36,510 nt of DNA from an uncultured Finegoldia sp. (lineage in GTDB: Bacteria; Bacillota; Clostridia; Tissierellales; Peptoniphilaceae), in NCBI RefSeq assembly GCF_900766215.1, contig NZ_CAAFUQ010000105.1:1-36510 (forward strand). The letters are read 5' to 3'. The stretch's first letter is position 1; every line of letters begins with the position of its first letter. Made by a program: the position numbers and the translations under genes. Below are positions 1-8,257 of the stretch, one piece after another. The notes beneath the pieces are model-generated. The model worked only from the letters and a program-made list of their open reading frames with translations, was not told the DNA's origin and did not search any database.

Positions 1-110
1 AAATTGGTAAAAATATGTAAATATAATATCACAATGAAATAATCTGCATAAAAGCTACATATTAAATGAGTAAAAATATATCAATAATTTGTAAAATTTA
101 GGGGTTCGAT

Positions 111-1796
111 ATGAACGAAAAAATCGAATTAATCAAAAATAAAGAGATAAATTTCCTCAAAGAACTTGATAATTCTGTCATTAGATTCAAGCACAGTCTT
201 CCTCATCACAATGACAGTTTGTTGAATAGGGTTCTTGTGGAAAAATTCATCGCTCAGTCTAAGATTGATTTTTATGAGGAGTATAAGAGCGTGTCTTCTC
301 AATATAATTACATATACACTAAGAATAAACTTGTAGAAGAAAGATGTGATGAGATTATTCAGATTTTCCAAGATATGGAAAACGATATGAGTTTTTTGGA
401 TGAGGCTATCAAAAATTCTGGAGATATCGAAAGAGGGTTTAATTTTAGGTTTTATTTGAATAAAATTATCGAAAGTTATAAATTTTCACGCGATAATTCA
501 AAAGACACGAATAAGAAAAGCAAAAGAGCTCATCTGAAATCGAAGGATAAAAGGGAGTTCATTATCAGTGAATATTCCAAGGATAGCGTGTATTTGTACA
601 GCGTGAAGAGAAGTTTGAACCAAGTGTACAAGAAGAGAATAAATACTGAGGTTAACAAGCTTAGGCGTGATTTATACGATTTGAGAAAAAATATGAAAGT
701 CGATCCAAAAGATTACGACACAAAATTCAGGGCTTTGTATTTAATTCCTGGTGTGGGGCAACTTCAGTTCAATCAACTTTACAAGTTTTTGATTATGATT
801 GCGATATTTTTGGTGAGTGTGTTCATTCTTATTGGAGATACACATATCGATAAATTGGATGAGTTTATGATTGGTATATTGGTGATTTTGGAGATTATCA
901 ATATAGTAAATTACAAAAAAATCGTCAGGGATATTAATAAAGGAATTCGTCCAAATAATTTCAGAGAGTCGTTTATAAACATTAGATTAAAAGTTAAAGG
1001 ATTTTTCATAAATAACATTAAACTTATTTACTGGATTTTGTGTGCGATTGTCGCTGCTTTTAATATTTTCATAGTGGTGGCAACTATTTTGGGAGAGGAT
1101 TTGACTTTTGTTCTGAAAAATTACGACAGATTTTACGTTCAATTTGATTTGAAGATTGTGTGTGCGTGTGCTCTGCTTAGCGTGATGGTGTTTTCGATTG
1201 CAGAGATTGTGTCGTTGATTGTGTGGAGGATTTTCTCAAGAGTTGACAAGGAATTGAATCTTTTTATGTGCATATTGTCAATTGCATCTCTTTTTGTATT
1301 GCTGATGTTTCCAAATGATTATGTGTTTGCGAAGTTATTTGGAATTTTCGACCAATACGTACTTCACGACCAAAGTTTGATGTTAATTTTCAGGTTGACT
1401 TTTTGGTTACTTACAGGTGCAGTCACAGCTTACAATGTGTATTCAATGCAGAAGATTGGGTTTTTCTCTAACAATATCAATTATTTGATGCACAACGATG
1501 ATATGAATAATTTCGACTACTACAGATGGGTTGTTTTCCCGATTTATTCTAATAAGGTAAATTTGATTACGATTTTGTTGAATTTCATGGCGTTTTATGT
1601 GATGTTTTGTTTCACTGGTGTGTATTTTTCTCACATGGTAGATATTTACAATGAGGGCGCTATGGATATTCTCATATTTTTTGTAAGAAAGCTTAACAGC
1701 AATTATTATTACTTGATAGGTTTTATAATAGTGGCGATATTTTCGGTTGTTAATTTGTGTTGGGATATTATCACTAAGATTAGGTTTAGAAGGTAG
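111..1796 (+). CDS. Multi-pass membrane protein resembling a diverged MalF-type ABC permease
   Basis: This 561-residue protein has a charged, helical cytoplasmic N-terminus (about 1-205), then roughly eight hydrophobic segments (near 226-243, 252-267, 304-326, 348-372, 383-401, 424-446, 485-507, 532-555). The motif LIPGVGQLQFNQLYK near 212-226 is like the PGLGQ-N-K element in N-terminal extensions of Firmicutes MalF-type sugar permeases. The C-terminal part reads NDDMNNFDYYRWVVFPI, then EGAMDILIFFVRKL; these line up with the EAA loop (DGA..-F..I.LP) and the GATDILI-YK segment of that family, but the conserved EAA-loop glycine is missing. The start has GGGG 7 bases upstream. The next gene follows after 2 bases and looks like a degenerate ABC ATPase, so the two are probably co-translated partners. 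The family assignment is inference from motif order; function is unknown. Confidence 0.6.
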   Translation: MNEKIELIKNKEINFLKELDNSVIRFKHSLPHHNDSLLNRVLVEKFIAQSKIDFYEEYKSVSSQYNYIYTKNKLVEERCDEIIQIFQDMENDMSFLDEAIKNSGDIERGFNFRFYLNKIIESYKFSRDNSKDTNKKSKRAHLKSKDKREFIISEYSKDSVYLYSVKRSLNQVYKKRINTEVNKLRRDLYDLRKNMKVDPKDYDTKFRALYLIPGVGQLQFNQLYKFLIMIAIFLVSVFILIGDTHIDKLDEFMIGILVILEIINIVNYKKIVRDINKGIRPNNFRESFINIRLKVKGFFINNIKLIYWILCAIVAAFNIFIVVATILGEDLTFVLKNYDRFYVQFDLKIVCACALLSVMVFSIAEIVSLIVWRIFSRVDKELNLFMCILSIASLFVLLMFPNDYVFAKLFGIFDQYVLHDQSLMLIFRLTFWLLTGAVTAYNVYSMQKIGFFSNNINYLMHNDDMNNFDYYRWVVFPIYSNKVNLITILLNFMAFYVMFCFTGVYFSHMVDIYNEGAMDILIFFVRKLNSNYYYLIGFIIVAIFSVVNLCWDIITKIRFRR

Positions 1797-1798
1797 TT

Positions 1799-2404
1799 AT
1801 GAATATTGAATTTGAAAATTATAGTACGAATTATTTTGAAAATTTGACCGGAAAAATCACGCAAAATTGTCAGATTTTTTCAAACAAAATAACTTTGGAC
1901 AAGTTCATAGCGGTGTTGATGAATGTTAAATACGCCAATGGCAAGATGCTGATAGATGGAAAGATTTCGAACAATGTGATTTCGAAGTATCGTGGATTTT
2001 ATGTTGTGGATGAGTTTATGTTGTATGAGCATTTGAATGTGTACGATAATTTGTCATTGGTGTTGCGTTCAACGAAGATGAGTCCTGTGACAATTTACAG
2101 AAAGATTGAGAGCTTGAATGAAAGTTTGAATGTGGATTTGGATAACAAATTAAAAGAATGCGATGCTGATACTATCATCAAACTTTTTTATGCGAAGGTT
2201 GTGCTTTCTTATAGTCATTTTGTGATTATCAAAAATTACAATAATTACACAAAAATTTTTGCTAAGAAAAACATAAAAAAGCTAACTCAAATGTTTGATG
2301 AAAAAAATATCCACTACATTATTTTGTGCGACAAGAAGAAAAAATTAGCCGATGATTTGCCGATTTTGAAGCTGGGTAAGAGTAGTATTTCTGTTGTAAA
2401 ATGA
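1799..2404 (+). CDS. Degenerate ABC-type nucleotide-binding domain protein without Walker motifs
   Basis: This 201-residue soluble protein has the linear order of an ABC ATPase without its catalytic motifs. Residues 48-54 (GKMLIDG) match the strand after Walker A. Residues 64-89 (YRGFYVVDEF, then YEHLNVYDNLSLVL) match the Q-loop and following helix. Residues 118-146 match signature through Walker B (LKECDAD, then AKVVLS and FVIIKN), and ILCDKKKKLADDLPILKLGK matches the H-loop region and final strand. Where Walker A should be, residues 29-36 read NKITLDKF; LSGGQ is LKECD; Walker B lacks Asp-Glu. ATP hydrolysis is therefore unlikely. The ORF is intact and starts 2 bases after the membrane protein stop. 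It probably acts as a structural or regulatory partner of that protein. The alignment was made by eye, so homology is likely but unproven. Confidence 0.6.
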   Translation: MNIEFENYSTNYFENLTGKITQNCQIFSNKITLDKFIAVLMNVKYANGKMLIDGKISNNVISKYRGFYVVDEFMLYEHLNVYDNLSLVLRSTKMSPVTIYRKIESLNESLNVDLDNKLKECDADTIIKLFYAKVVLSYSHFVIIKNYNNYTKIFAKKNIKKLTQMFDEKNIHYIILCDKKKKLADDLPILKLGKSSISVVK

Positions 2405-2485
2405 TTTGAACATTTTAATAAAATTATATATTTTTAGCTTTTTGAAAAATTTTTATTCTATATTTTCAGTGTTATTTCCGATCGA

Positions 2486-2498
2486 TTTGTGGTAATAT
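2486..2498 (+). promoter_or_regulatory. Extended -10 promoter for the ribonucleotide reductase gene
   Basis: TTTGTGG is followed directly by TAATAT (2493-2498), giving a TGn extended -10. No convincing -35 lies 16-18 bases upstream. The same TTTGTGGTAnnAT string precedes other genes in this window, which raises confidence. The start point would be near 2505, just before the candidate NrdR boxes. Confidence 0.5.
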
Positions 2499-2511
2499 TT
2501 AATAGGAATAA

Positions 2512-2558
2512 ATACTATAAATTGTAGTTGGGTTTTAATAATCCACTATATACGCGAT
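2512..2558 (+). promoter_or_regulatory. Candidate tandem NrdR boxes
   Basis: Two similar 16-base elements lie 31 bases apart: ATACTATAAATTGTAG (2512-2527) and CCACTATATACGCGAT (2543-2558). The first matches about 12 of 16 positions of the NrdR consensus as I recall it (acaCwAtATaTwGwgt). The second has a strong left half and a weak right half. A three-helical-turn offset is the known arrangement for NrdR, the ATP/dATP-sensing repressor of ribonucleotide reductase genes. The boxes sit between the extended -10 and the ribosome site, so binding would repress. Confidence 0.6.
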
Positions 2559-2571
2559 AAAGGGAGTAATA

Positions 2572-5100
2572 ATGGAAATAAAGAAGAGAGATGGTAATAT
2601 TGTCGATTTTGATAGGTCGAAGATAAAATTAGCCATGAAAAAAGCTTATGCTTCTGTGGGAATTTACGCAGAGGAAAATGAACTGGAAGCTATGGCTCAA
2701 GAAATTGAAAACACTATTGTGAACAAGTATCCTAAAAATCATGTGGTTACTGTTGAAGAAATCCAAGATTTGGTGGAATTAACTTTGATTGATCACGGTC
2801 AATACAAGGTTGTAAAATCTTTTATTTTGTATCGTGCAAAACACACTACAGACAGAAAAGTTATCCAAGAGTTCGAAAGATATATCACAGATGAAGAAGT
2901 CATCGAAATCATTAGATATATTCAAGAACACTACGATTCTACTAGGTATTCGATTGAAAATTTGTATTTGAAGTTTGAATCATTTGTTAAGCCTAATTTG
3001 TCACAATACGATATGGTGAATTTATTGTCCAAGGCTTCTGGTGAATTGGTTAGCAAGGAAGCTCCAAATTGGGAATATATCGCATCTTTGTTTATGAATT
3101 ACAATCTGAAACAAAATATTAAGAAGTTAGAAATCCAATACGATATTCAAGATTTTAAATCTAAGATTAAGTTTTTGGATGAGAGAGGATTGTACGGCTC
3201 ATACATCAGAGAAGTGTACACAGATGATGATATTGACGAATTGGGAAAATACATCGATGACGACAGGGATAAGTTATTCACTTTCAGTGCTTTGGATTTG
3301 ATTATCAAAAGATATTTGATTAAAACTCATGACAACAGAGTTATGGAATCTGCACAAGAAATGTTCATGGGAATTGCTATGCATTTGGCACTTAAAGAAA
3401 AGGATAGAATTCATTGGGCAAAGAAGATTTACGATAATTTGTCCACATTAAAAGTGACTGTGGCAACTCCTACAATGAGTAATGCCAGAAAACCATTCAA
3501 TCAATTGTCAAGTTGTTTCATAGACACTGTTCCTGATACTTTGGAAGGAATTTATCGTTCGATAAATAATTTCGCACAAGTTTCTAAGCACGGCGGCGGA
3601 ATGGGATTGTATTTTGGAAAAGTTCGTGCAAATGGATCTGACATTCGTGGATTCCAAGGTGTTGCAGGTGGAGTTATCAGATGGATTAAACTTGCAAATG
3701 ATACTGCTGTTGCAGTGGATCAATTGGGAGTGCGCCAAGGTTCTGTAGCTGTGTACTTGGATGTATGGCACAAGGATATATTGGAATTTTTGCAACTTAG
3801 AACGAATAACGGTGATGACAGAATGAAAGCACACGATGTGTTCCCTTCTGTTTGCTATCCTGATTTGTTCTGGAAGATGGTTCGTGACGATATCGACGGA
3901 ACTTGGTATATGTTCGACCCACACGAAATCTCTGTGAAAAAAGGATATAATTTGGAAGATTATTACGGAGACGAATGGGAAAAAAGATACAACGAATGTG
4001 TGCTTGACGAAAGTATTTCCAGACGTAGCATTAAAGTAAAAGATTTGGTTAGACTTATCATAAAATCCTGGACAGAAACAGGAACACCATTCACTTTCAA
4101 CCGTGATACTGTAAACAGAATGAATCCAAACAAACACAAGGGAATGATTTATTCTTCTAATTTGTGTACAGAAATTATGCAAAATATGAGCGAAATTCAT
4201 TCTATAAGTGAAACGATAGAAACAGAAGACGGAGACGATATTATCGTTACGAAAACAAAACCGGGAGATTTTGTTGTGTGTAATCTTGCTTCTCTTGTTT
4301 TGGGAAATATCGACGTGAACAACGATGAAGAATTAGAAGAAGTTGTGGAAACTGCAGTTAGAGGACTTGATAATGTTATTGATTTGAACTTCTATCCATT
4401 GGAATACGCAAAGTACACTAACAAAAAATACCGTCCAATCGGTCTTGGAACTAGTGGATATCATCACTGTTTGGTAAAAAATAATATTATGTATTCAGAT
4501 GTTGAAAAGCATTTGGAATTTGCAGATAAATTGTACGAAAAAATCAATTATTACGCTATTAAAGCAAGTAATAAAATCGCCAAGGAAAAGGGATCTTACG
4601 AATATTTCGAAGGTTCTGATTGGGAAAATGGTGAATATTTCAAATTAAGAGATTACAATTCTGAAAAATGGAACGAATTGTACCACGACATCAAGAAAAA
4701 CGGAATGAGAAATGGTTACTTGATGGCAGTGGCACCAACTGGTTCAACTTCTATAATCGCAGGAACTACTGCAGCAGTGGATCCAGTTATGAGTAGATAT
4801 TTCCTTGAAGAAAAGAAGGGTACAATTGTCCCACGTGTTGCACCAGGACTTAGTCCACAAACATTCTGGTTGTACGAAAATGCACACGAATTGGATCAAA
4901 ATATAACTGTAGATGCGACAAGTATCAGACAACGCCACATCGACCAAGGACAATCGGTCAACATTTACATCACGACTGATTACACGATGAGAACAATATT
5001 GAACATATACATCAGAGCTTGGGAAAAAGGAATCAAATCCATCTATTATGTTAGAAGTAAATCATTAGAAGTGGAGGACTGCGATAGCTGCAGTGCATAA
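2572..5100 (+). CDS. nrdA: Class I ribonucleoside-diphosphate reductase, alpha (large) subunit
   Basis: Reduces ribonucleoside diphosphates to deoxyribonucleotides. The 842-residue protein begins with an ATP-cone (about 1-90, KRDGNIVDFDRSKI), the allosteric activity site. Redox cysteines are visible at C315 (LSSCFID) and C570 (VVCNLASLVLGNID). The active-site NLCTEI places C532 and E534. The C-terminus has the tyrosine pair Y825-Y826 of the radical-transfer path and a swinging-arm pair C837/C840. Those tyrosines mark it as class I, so it needs a NrdB radical subunit. None is adjacent, which is unusual because nrdA and nrdB are normally paired. The start follows AAAGGGAG. Candidate NrdR boxes lie just upstream. 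The catalytic assignment is secure; the subclass is inferred from the C-terminal residues. Confidence 0.95.
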   Translation: MEIKKRDGNIVDFDRSKIKLAMKKAYASVGIYAEENELEAMAQEIENTIVNKYPKNHVVTVEEIQDLVELTLIDHGQYKVVKSFILYRAKHTTDRKVIQEFERYITDEEVIEIIRYIQEHYDSTRYSIENLYLKFESFVKPNLSQYDMVNLLSKASGELVSKEAPNWEYIASLFMNYNLKQNIKKLEIQYDIQDFKSKIKFLDERGLYGSYIREVYTDDDIDELGKYIDDDRDKLFTFSALDLIIKRYLIKTHDNRVMESAQEMFMGIAMHLALKEKDRIHWAKKIYDNLSTLKVTVATPTMSNARKPFNQLSSCFIDTVPDTLEGIYRSINNFAQVSKHGGGMGLYFGKVRANGSDIRGFQGVAGGVIRWIKLANDTAVAVDQLGVRQGSVAVYLDVWHKDILEFLQLRTNNGDDRMKAHDVFPSVCYPDLFWKMVRDDIDGTWYMFDPHEISVKKGYNLEDYYGDEWEKRYNECVLDESISRRSIKVKDLVRLIIKSWTETGTPFTFNRDTVNRMNPNKHKGMIYSSNLCTEIMQNMSEIHSISETIETEDGDDIIVTKTKPGDFVVCNLASLVLGNIDVNNDEELEEVVETAVRGLDNVIDLNFYPLEYAKYTNKKYRPIGLGTSGYHHCLVKNNIMYSDVEKHLEFADKLYEKINYYAIKASNKIAKEKGSYEYFEGSDWENGEYFKLRDYNSEKWNELYHDIKKNGMRNGYLMAVAPTGSTSIIAGTTAAVDPVMSRYFLEEKKGTIVPRVAPGLSPQTFWLYENAHELDQNITVDATSIRQRHIDQGQSVNIYITTDYTMRTILNIYIRAWEKGIKSIYYVRSKSLEVEDCDSCSA

Positions 5101-5105
5101 TTTTT

Positions 5106-6173
5106 ATGAAAAAATTATTATCAGTGATGTTGAGCTTGGCTCTTATACTTGGAGTTACAGGTTGTAACAAAAAACAAGAAAAAGTGGAAGAAAAACCACA
5201 GGTTGAGCAAGTTCAACCAAAAGACGATTTGAATGGCAAAAAACCAAGTGAGATTGATTCGTCGATAAATTACGACGAATACGTGGATACAAAGGACAAA
5301 TTAATCAAGGTTATCAAAAAATTGCACGAAACACGCGGCAAACAAGAGCTTGTGTTCTTGGGAAATGACAAATCACAAGTTGAAAATTTCATGAGTGAAT
5401 ACGACAAGAATGATAAAAAAACTGCCGAAGATAATTTGGTAGTTGGCGATATGAAATTTGTGAAGGATTCTTCAATTGGTAAGCCTATTTTTTCCATGAA
5501 ATTAAAATCGGTGTTGAACGAAGATTTTAGAGATGAGCCTTATAGCTTGGAATTCACTTACAAATACATCGACAAACTAAACGAATTGTCAGAAAAAGTA
5601 AAAGGCAAGGATGATTTTGAAACGGTGAAAAATTTGGCGAAAGTTTTGATTGACGATTACAGATACGATCCTCAACTTTCCTCGACATTTGGTTGTGATT
5701 TGTTGTTCAACAAAGAGGGAACTTGCAATTCTTTCAGCGAACTTGCCAATGATGTGCTAAATAATTGTGGAATTTATTCTGAAATTTGGTGGGTAGATTC
5801 ATTGCCTGACGATGAATTAGACAAAAATTCCAATCCATATCGTAACCATTCAATCGACAGAGCAAGATTAAATGGCAAGATGTATTTCTTGGATTTTACT
5901 CACTCTACGATTTCACACAAGAACGCAAAAGACTACGGATTTGAAAACAGACCGAAACTTATAATGGAGAAATTACCAGAAGTAGAACGAGGAAAAAACC
6001 AACTATACACTGGATATTCAAAAGTTCGTGAACCTATTTTAGTTAACAAGGGATTTTGCGATGGACACTACAGCATAGACAACCCTTACGCAAAGTATTC
6101 TGACCTAGGATTGGGTTGGACAACTTACGATAAATTATTGGATAATTTGCGCAAAAATCCGTACTTTAAGTAG
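5106..6173 (+). CDS. Transglutaminase-like (papain-fold) lipoprotein
   Basis: The 355-residue protein starts with a lipoprotein signal peptide ending GVTGC (C20), so it should be lipid-anchored outside the membrane. A charged Lys/Glu/Gln linker follows. The C-terminal half carries a transglutaminase-like core: GTCNSFS with C207, RNHSID with H248 and FLDFTHS with D263, a Cys-His-Asp triad in the right order and spacing. Such proteins act as peptidases, amidases or crosslinkers of cell-wall or secreted proteins; the substrate cannot be told. It begins 5 bases after nrdA with no good ribosome site immediately upstream (GGAGG lies about 28 bases away), suggesting coupled or weak translation. A functional link to nrdA is doubtful; it may simply share the transcript. 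Confidence 0.8.
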   Translation: MKKLLSVMLSLALILGVTGCNKKQEKVEEKPQVEQVQPKDDLNGKKPSEIDSSINYDEYVDTKDKLIKVIKKLHETRGKQELVFLGNDKSQVENFMSEYDKNDKKTAEDNLVVGDMKFVKDSSIGKPIFSMKLKSVLNEDFRDEPYSLEFTYKYIDKLNELSEKVKGKDDFETVKNLAKVLIDDYRYDPQLSSTFGCDLLFNKEGTCNSFSELANDVLNNCGIYSEIWWVDSLPDDELDKNSNPYRNHSIDRARLNGKMYFLDFTHSTISHKNAKDYGFENRPKLIMEKLPEVERGKNQLYTGYSKVREPILVNKGFCDGHYSIDNPYAKYSDLGLGWTTYDKLLDNLRKNPYFK

Positions 6174-6222
6174 TGTAAAATAAATCTTGAAAAAAGTTTT
6201 TGAAAATTTTTTCAAAAAAAGC

Positions 6223-6251
6223 TTGACAAATATTTTTGGAGCGTGTATTAT
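6223..6251 (+). promoter_or_regulatory. Sigma-A promoter for the methionine T-box operon
   Basis: TTGACA (6223-6228), a 17-base spacer and TATTAT (6246-6251) form a near-consensus housekeeping promoter. The start point should be about 6258, directly before the T-box leader. A weak A/T-only inverted repeat (6187-6215) precedes it and could help end upstream transcription. Confidence 0.85.
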
Positions 6252-6258
6252 ATATCCA

Positions 6259-6563
6259 TAAGCTAAATGAATAAACATTAACGTTGATAAGAAGAGTATG
6301 CAACGAATGCTTTTACAGAGAGTCTCAGTTTGGTGGAATGAGATAAAGAATAGTTGTTGAAAATGGTCTTGGAGTTAGAAAAGTCGAATAGCATTTGCTT
6401 TTAAACTTTTCCGGTTGCATCCGATATCTTGTGCTAGGTATGAATACGTACTGAACAATGAGAAAATGCATATTTGTATATTTGCATATATGTATTTAAA
6501 AATAAGGTGGTAACGCGGATATATTCGCCCTTATGTGATGAATGTCACATAAGGGCTTTTTTT
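6259..6563 (+). promoter_or_regulatory. T-box leader, methionine specifier
   Basis: This leader binds uncharged tRNA and allows read-through when the amino acid is scarce. Stem I contains the AGAGAG element (about 6317-6322). The specifier-loop region reads GAAAATGGTC, where ATG (6363-6365) followed by a purine fits a Met codon. The conserved T-box AAGGTGGTAACGCGG is at 6504-6518, followed by a terminator hairpin. The T-box bulge UGGU would pair with a tRNA ending A-CCA, consistent with discriminator A73 of tRNA-Met. The genes downstream are methionine transport and synthesis genes, which agrees with the specifier. Confidence 0.93.
6527..6563 (+). terminator. T-box regulatory terminator
   Basis: A 12-bp perfect stem (GCCCTTATGTGA / TCACATAAGGGC) around a 6-base loop is followed by seven T residues. 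The 5' arm begins shortly after the T-box sequence, so antiterminator and terminator would be mutually exclusive. Confidence 0.92.
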
Positions 6564-6585
6564 ATTACAAAAATGAGGTGAGATT

Positions 6586-7590
6586 ATGATTGAAGTATTA
6601 AGTTTGAAGAAAACTTTTAATACAAGTGAAAAAGAATTTAATGCAGTTGATGATGTAAGTTTCAAAGTAGATAAGGGCGAAATTTACGGAATAATTGGTT
6701 TGTCAGGAGCTGGCAAATCAACACTTGTAAGACTTCTAAACAGATTAGAAGAACCCACAAGCGGCAAAGTTGTGATCGATGATGTCGATATAACATCATT
6801 GAAGCAAAAGGAATTATTGGAAGCAAGAAAAGAAATAAGTATGATTTTCCAACATTTTAATTTATTTAATCAAAAAAACGTCTACGAAAACATTGCTTAT
6901 CCATTGAAGCTTCAAAACATTCCAAAAAACGAAATAGAAAAAAGAGTTAACGAACTATTGGATTTCATTGGACTTAGAGACAGAGCAAAAAGCTATCCTA
7001 GCCAATTATCCGGTGGACAAAAACAAAGAGTTGCGATTGCAAGGGCATTATCCACTAATCCTAAGGTGATTTTGTCAGATGAATCTACAAGCGCACTTGA
7101 CCCACAAAACACACAACAAGTTTTGGAAATATTGAGAAAATCAGTAGACAAATACAAAACGACGATAATAATGATAACTCATCAAATGGAAGTTGCAAAA
7201 GATGTTTGTGACAGGATTGCAGTGATGGAAAATGGAAAAATCATCGAAGAAAATTCTGTAGAAGAATTATTCAAAAATCCAAAAACAGATGTCACTAGAA
7301 ACTTCATCAGAAAACTTGTCGAAGAGGATGAAGAAGAGATAATAGCTGACGATTTTAAGGGAGACGTCGTTAGATTAACTTATTCCCAAAAATCCTACAA
7401 CAAACCATTATTATCACAAGCAGCGAGAATTTCCGGAATAGATTTTAGTATAATATCTGGAAATATCAACAAACTTCAATCCACAGGAGTTGGATACACA
7501 GTGGTTGAACTTATCGGTGAAGAAGAAAATATTCAAAAAGCAAAAGACTTTTTGACAGAAAATGATATTAGAGTAGAGGAGGTTAAATAA
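6586..7590 (+). CDS. metN: Methionine ABC transporter, ATP-binding protein with NIL domain
   Basis: Energises methionine import from the cytoplasmic face together with MetI. Walker A is GLSGAGKST (residues 38-46), the signature LSGGQ is at 141-145, and Walker B with D165-E166 continues into STSALDP. Residues from about 260 to the end form the NIL (ACT-like) domain typical of MetN, which binds methionine and inhibits transport when the cell has enough. The length of 334 residues is normal for the family. The start follows GAGGTGA. It is the first gene after the methionine T-box and its stop overlaps the metI start by one base. Confidence 0.95.
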   Translation: MIEVLSLKKTFNTSEKEFNAVDDVSFKVDKGEIYGIIGLSGAGKSTLVRLLNRLEEPTSGKVVIDDVDITSLKQKELLEARKEISMIFQHFNLFNQKNVYENIAYPLKLQNIPKNEIEKRVNELLDFIGLRDRAKSYPSQLSGGQKQRVAIARALSTNPKVILSDESTSALDPQNTQQVLEILRKSVDKYKTTIIMITHQMEVAKDVCDRIAVMENGKIIEENSVEELFKNPKTDVTRNFIRKLVEEDEEEIIADDFKGDVVRLTYSQKSYNKPLLSQAARISGIDFSIISGNINKLQSTGVGYTVVELIGEEENIQKAKDFLTENDIRVEEVK

Positions 7591-8246
7591 TGGATGATTT
7601 ACTAAATTTGGTATTAGAAGCCACAGGCGAAACATTGTACATGATTTTAGTTAGTACGTTTTTCACAATTTTATTTGGCCTTCCATTGGCACTTATTTTA
7701 TATACAACTGGACAATCTGGACTTAATCCAAAACCAAAACTATACGCGGTATTGGATGTCATAGTTAACGTTACAAGATCATTTCCATTTATCATATTGA
7801 TGATAGTATTACTTCCATTATCTAAGTTGATTGTAGGAACAAAAATAGGAACATCAGCATCCATCGTGCCATTAACAGTTGGTGCAATTCCATTTTTGGC
7901 TAGATTATTCGAACAAGAATTCTTGAATGTGGACAGAGGAATCATCGAAGCGTCCAAATCAATGGGAGCAAGTAATTTTAACATATTGACAAGAGTTTTG
8001 ATTCCAGAATCATTGCCTCAATTGGTGTTGGCAATAACAAACTTAATGATAACATTGATTGGTTATTCTGCAATGGCAGGAACAATCGGTGGAGGAGGCT
8101 TGGGAGCCTTGGCAAAACGATACGGCTACGACAGATTTAACACAGAAGTATTATTGTGGGCAGTAGTTGTAATTATAATCTTGGTTGAAATTGTACAAAT
8201 CTCAGGTACAAAAATTTCAAATAAATTAAACAAAAAAAACATATAG
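7590..8246 (+). CDS. metI: Methionine ABC transporter, permease
   Basis: The membrane subunit of the MetNIQ importer, 218 residues with about five hydrophobic segments. The EAA loop that contacts MetN is visible as EASKSMGASNFNILTRVLIP. The ATG shares one base with the metN TAA, a translational-coupling arrangement, and GAGGAGG lies just upstream inside metN. Length and motif order are typical of MetI. Confidence 0.95.
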   Translation: MDDLLNLVLEATGETLYMILVSTFFTILFGLPLALILYTTGQSGLNPKPKLYAVLDVIVNVTRSFPFIILMIVLLPLSKLIVGTKIGTSASIVPLTVGAIPFLARLFEQEFLNVDRGIIEASKSMGASNFNILTRVLIPESLPQLVLAITNLMITLIGYSAMAGTIGGGGLGALAKRYGYDRFNTEVLLWAVVVIIILVEIVQISGTKISNKLNKKNI

Positions 8247-8257
8247 GAGTGGTAAAA

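Noticed and set aside
3508..4200. 230-codon antisense ORF inside nrdA
   Set aside because: It is a shadow of a conserved catalytic region, Cys/His/Ser-rich and without recognisable domains or a promoter.
8249..8257. GTG start for the methionine-binding lipoprotein
   Set aside because: It lies within the AGGAGTGG ribosome site for the ATG at 8258, which gives a normal lipoprotein signal peptide.
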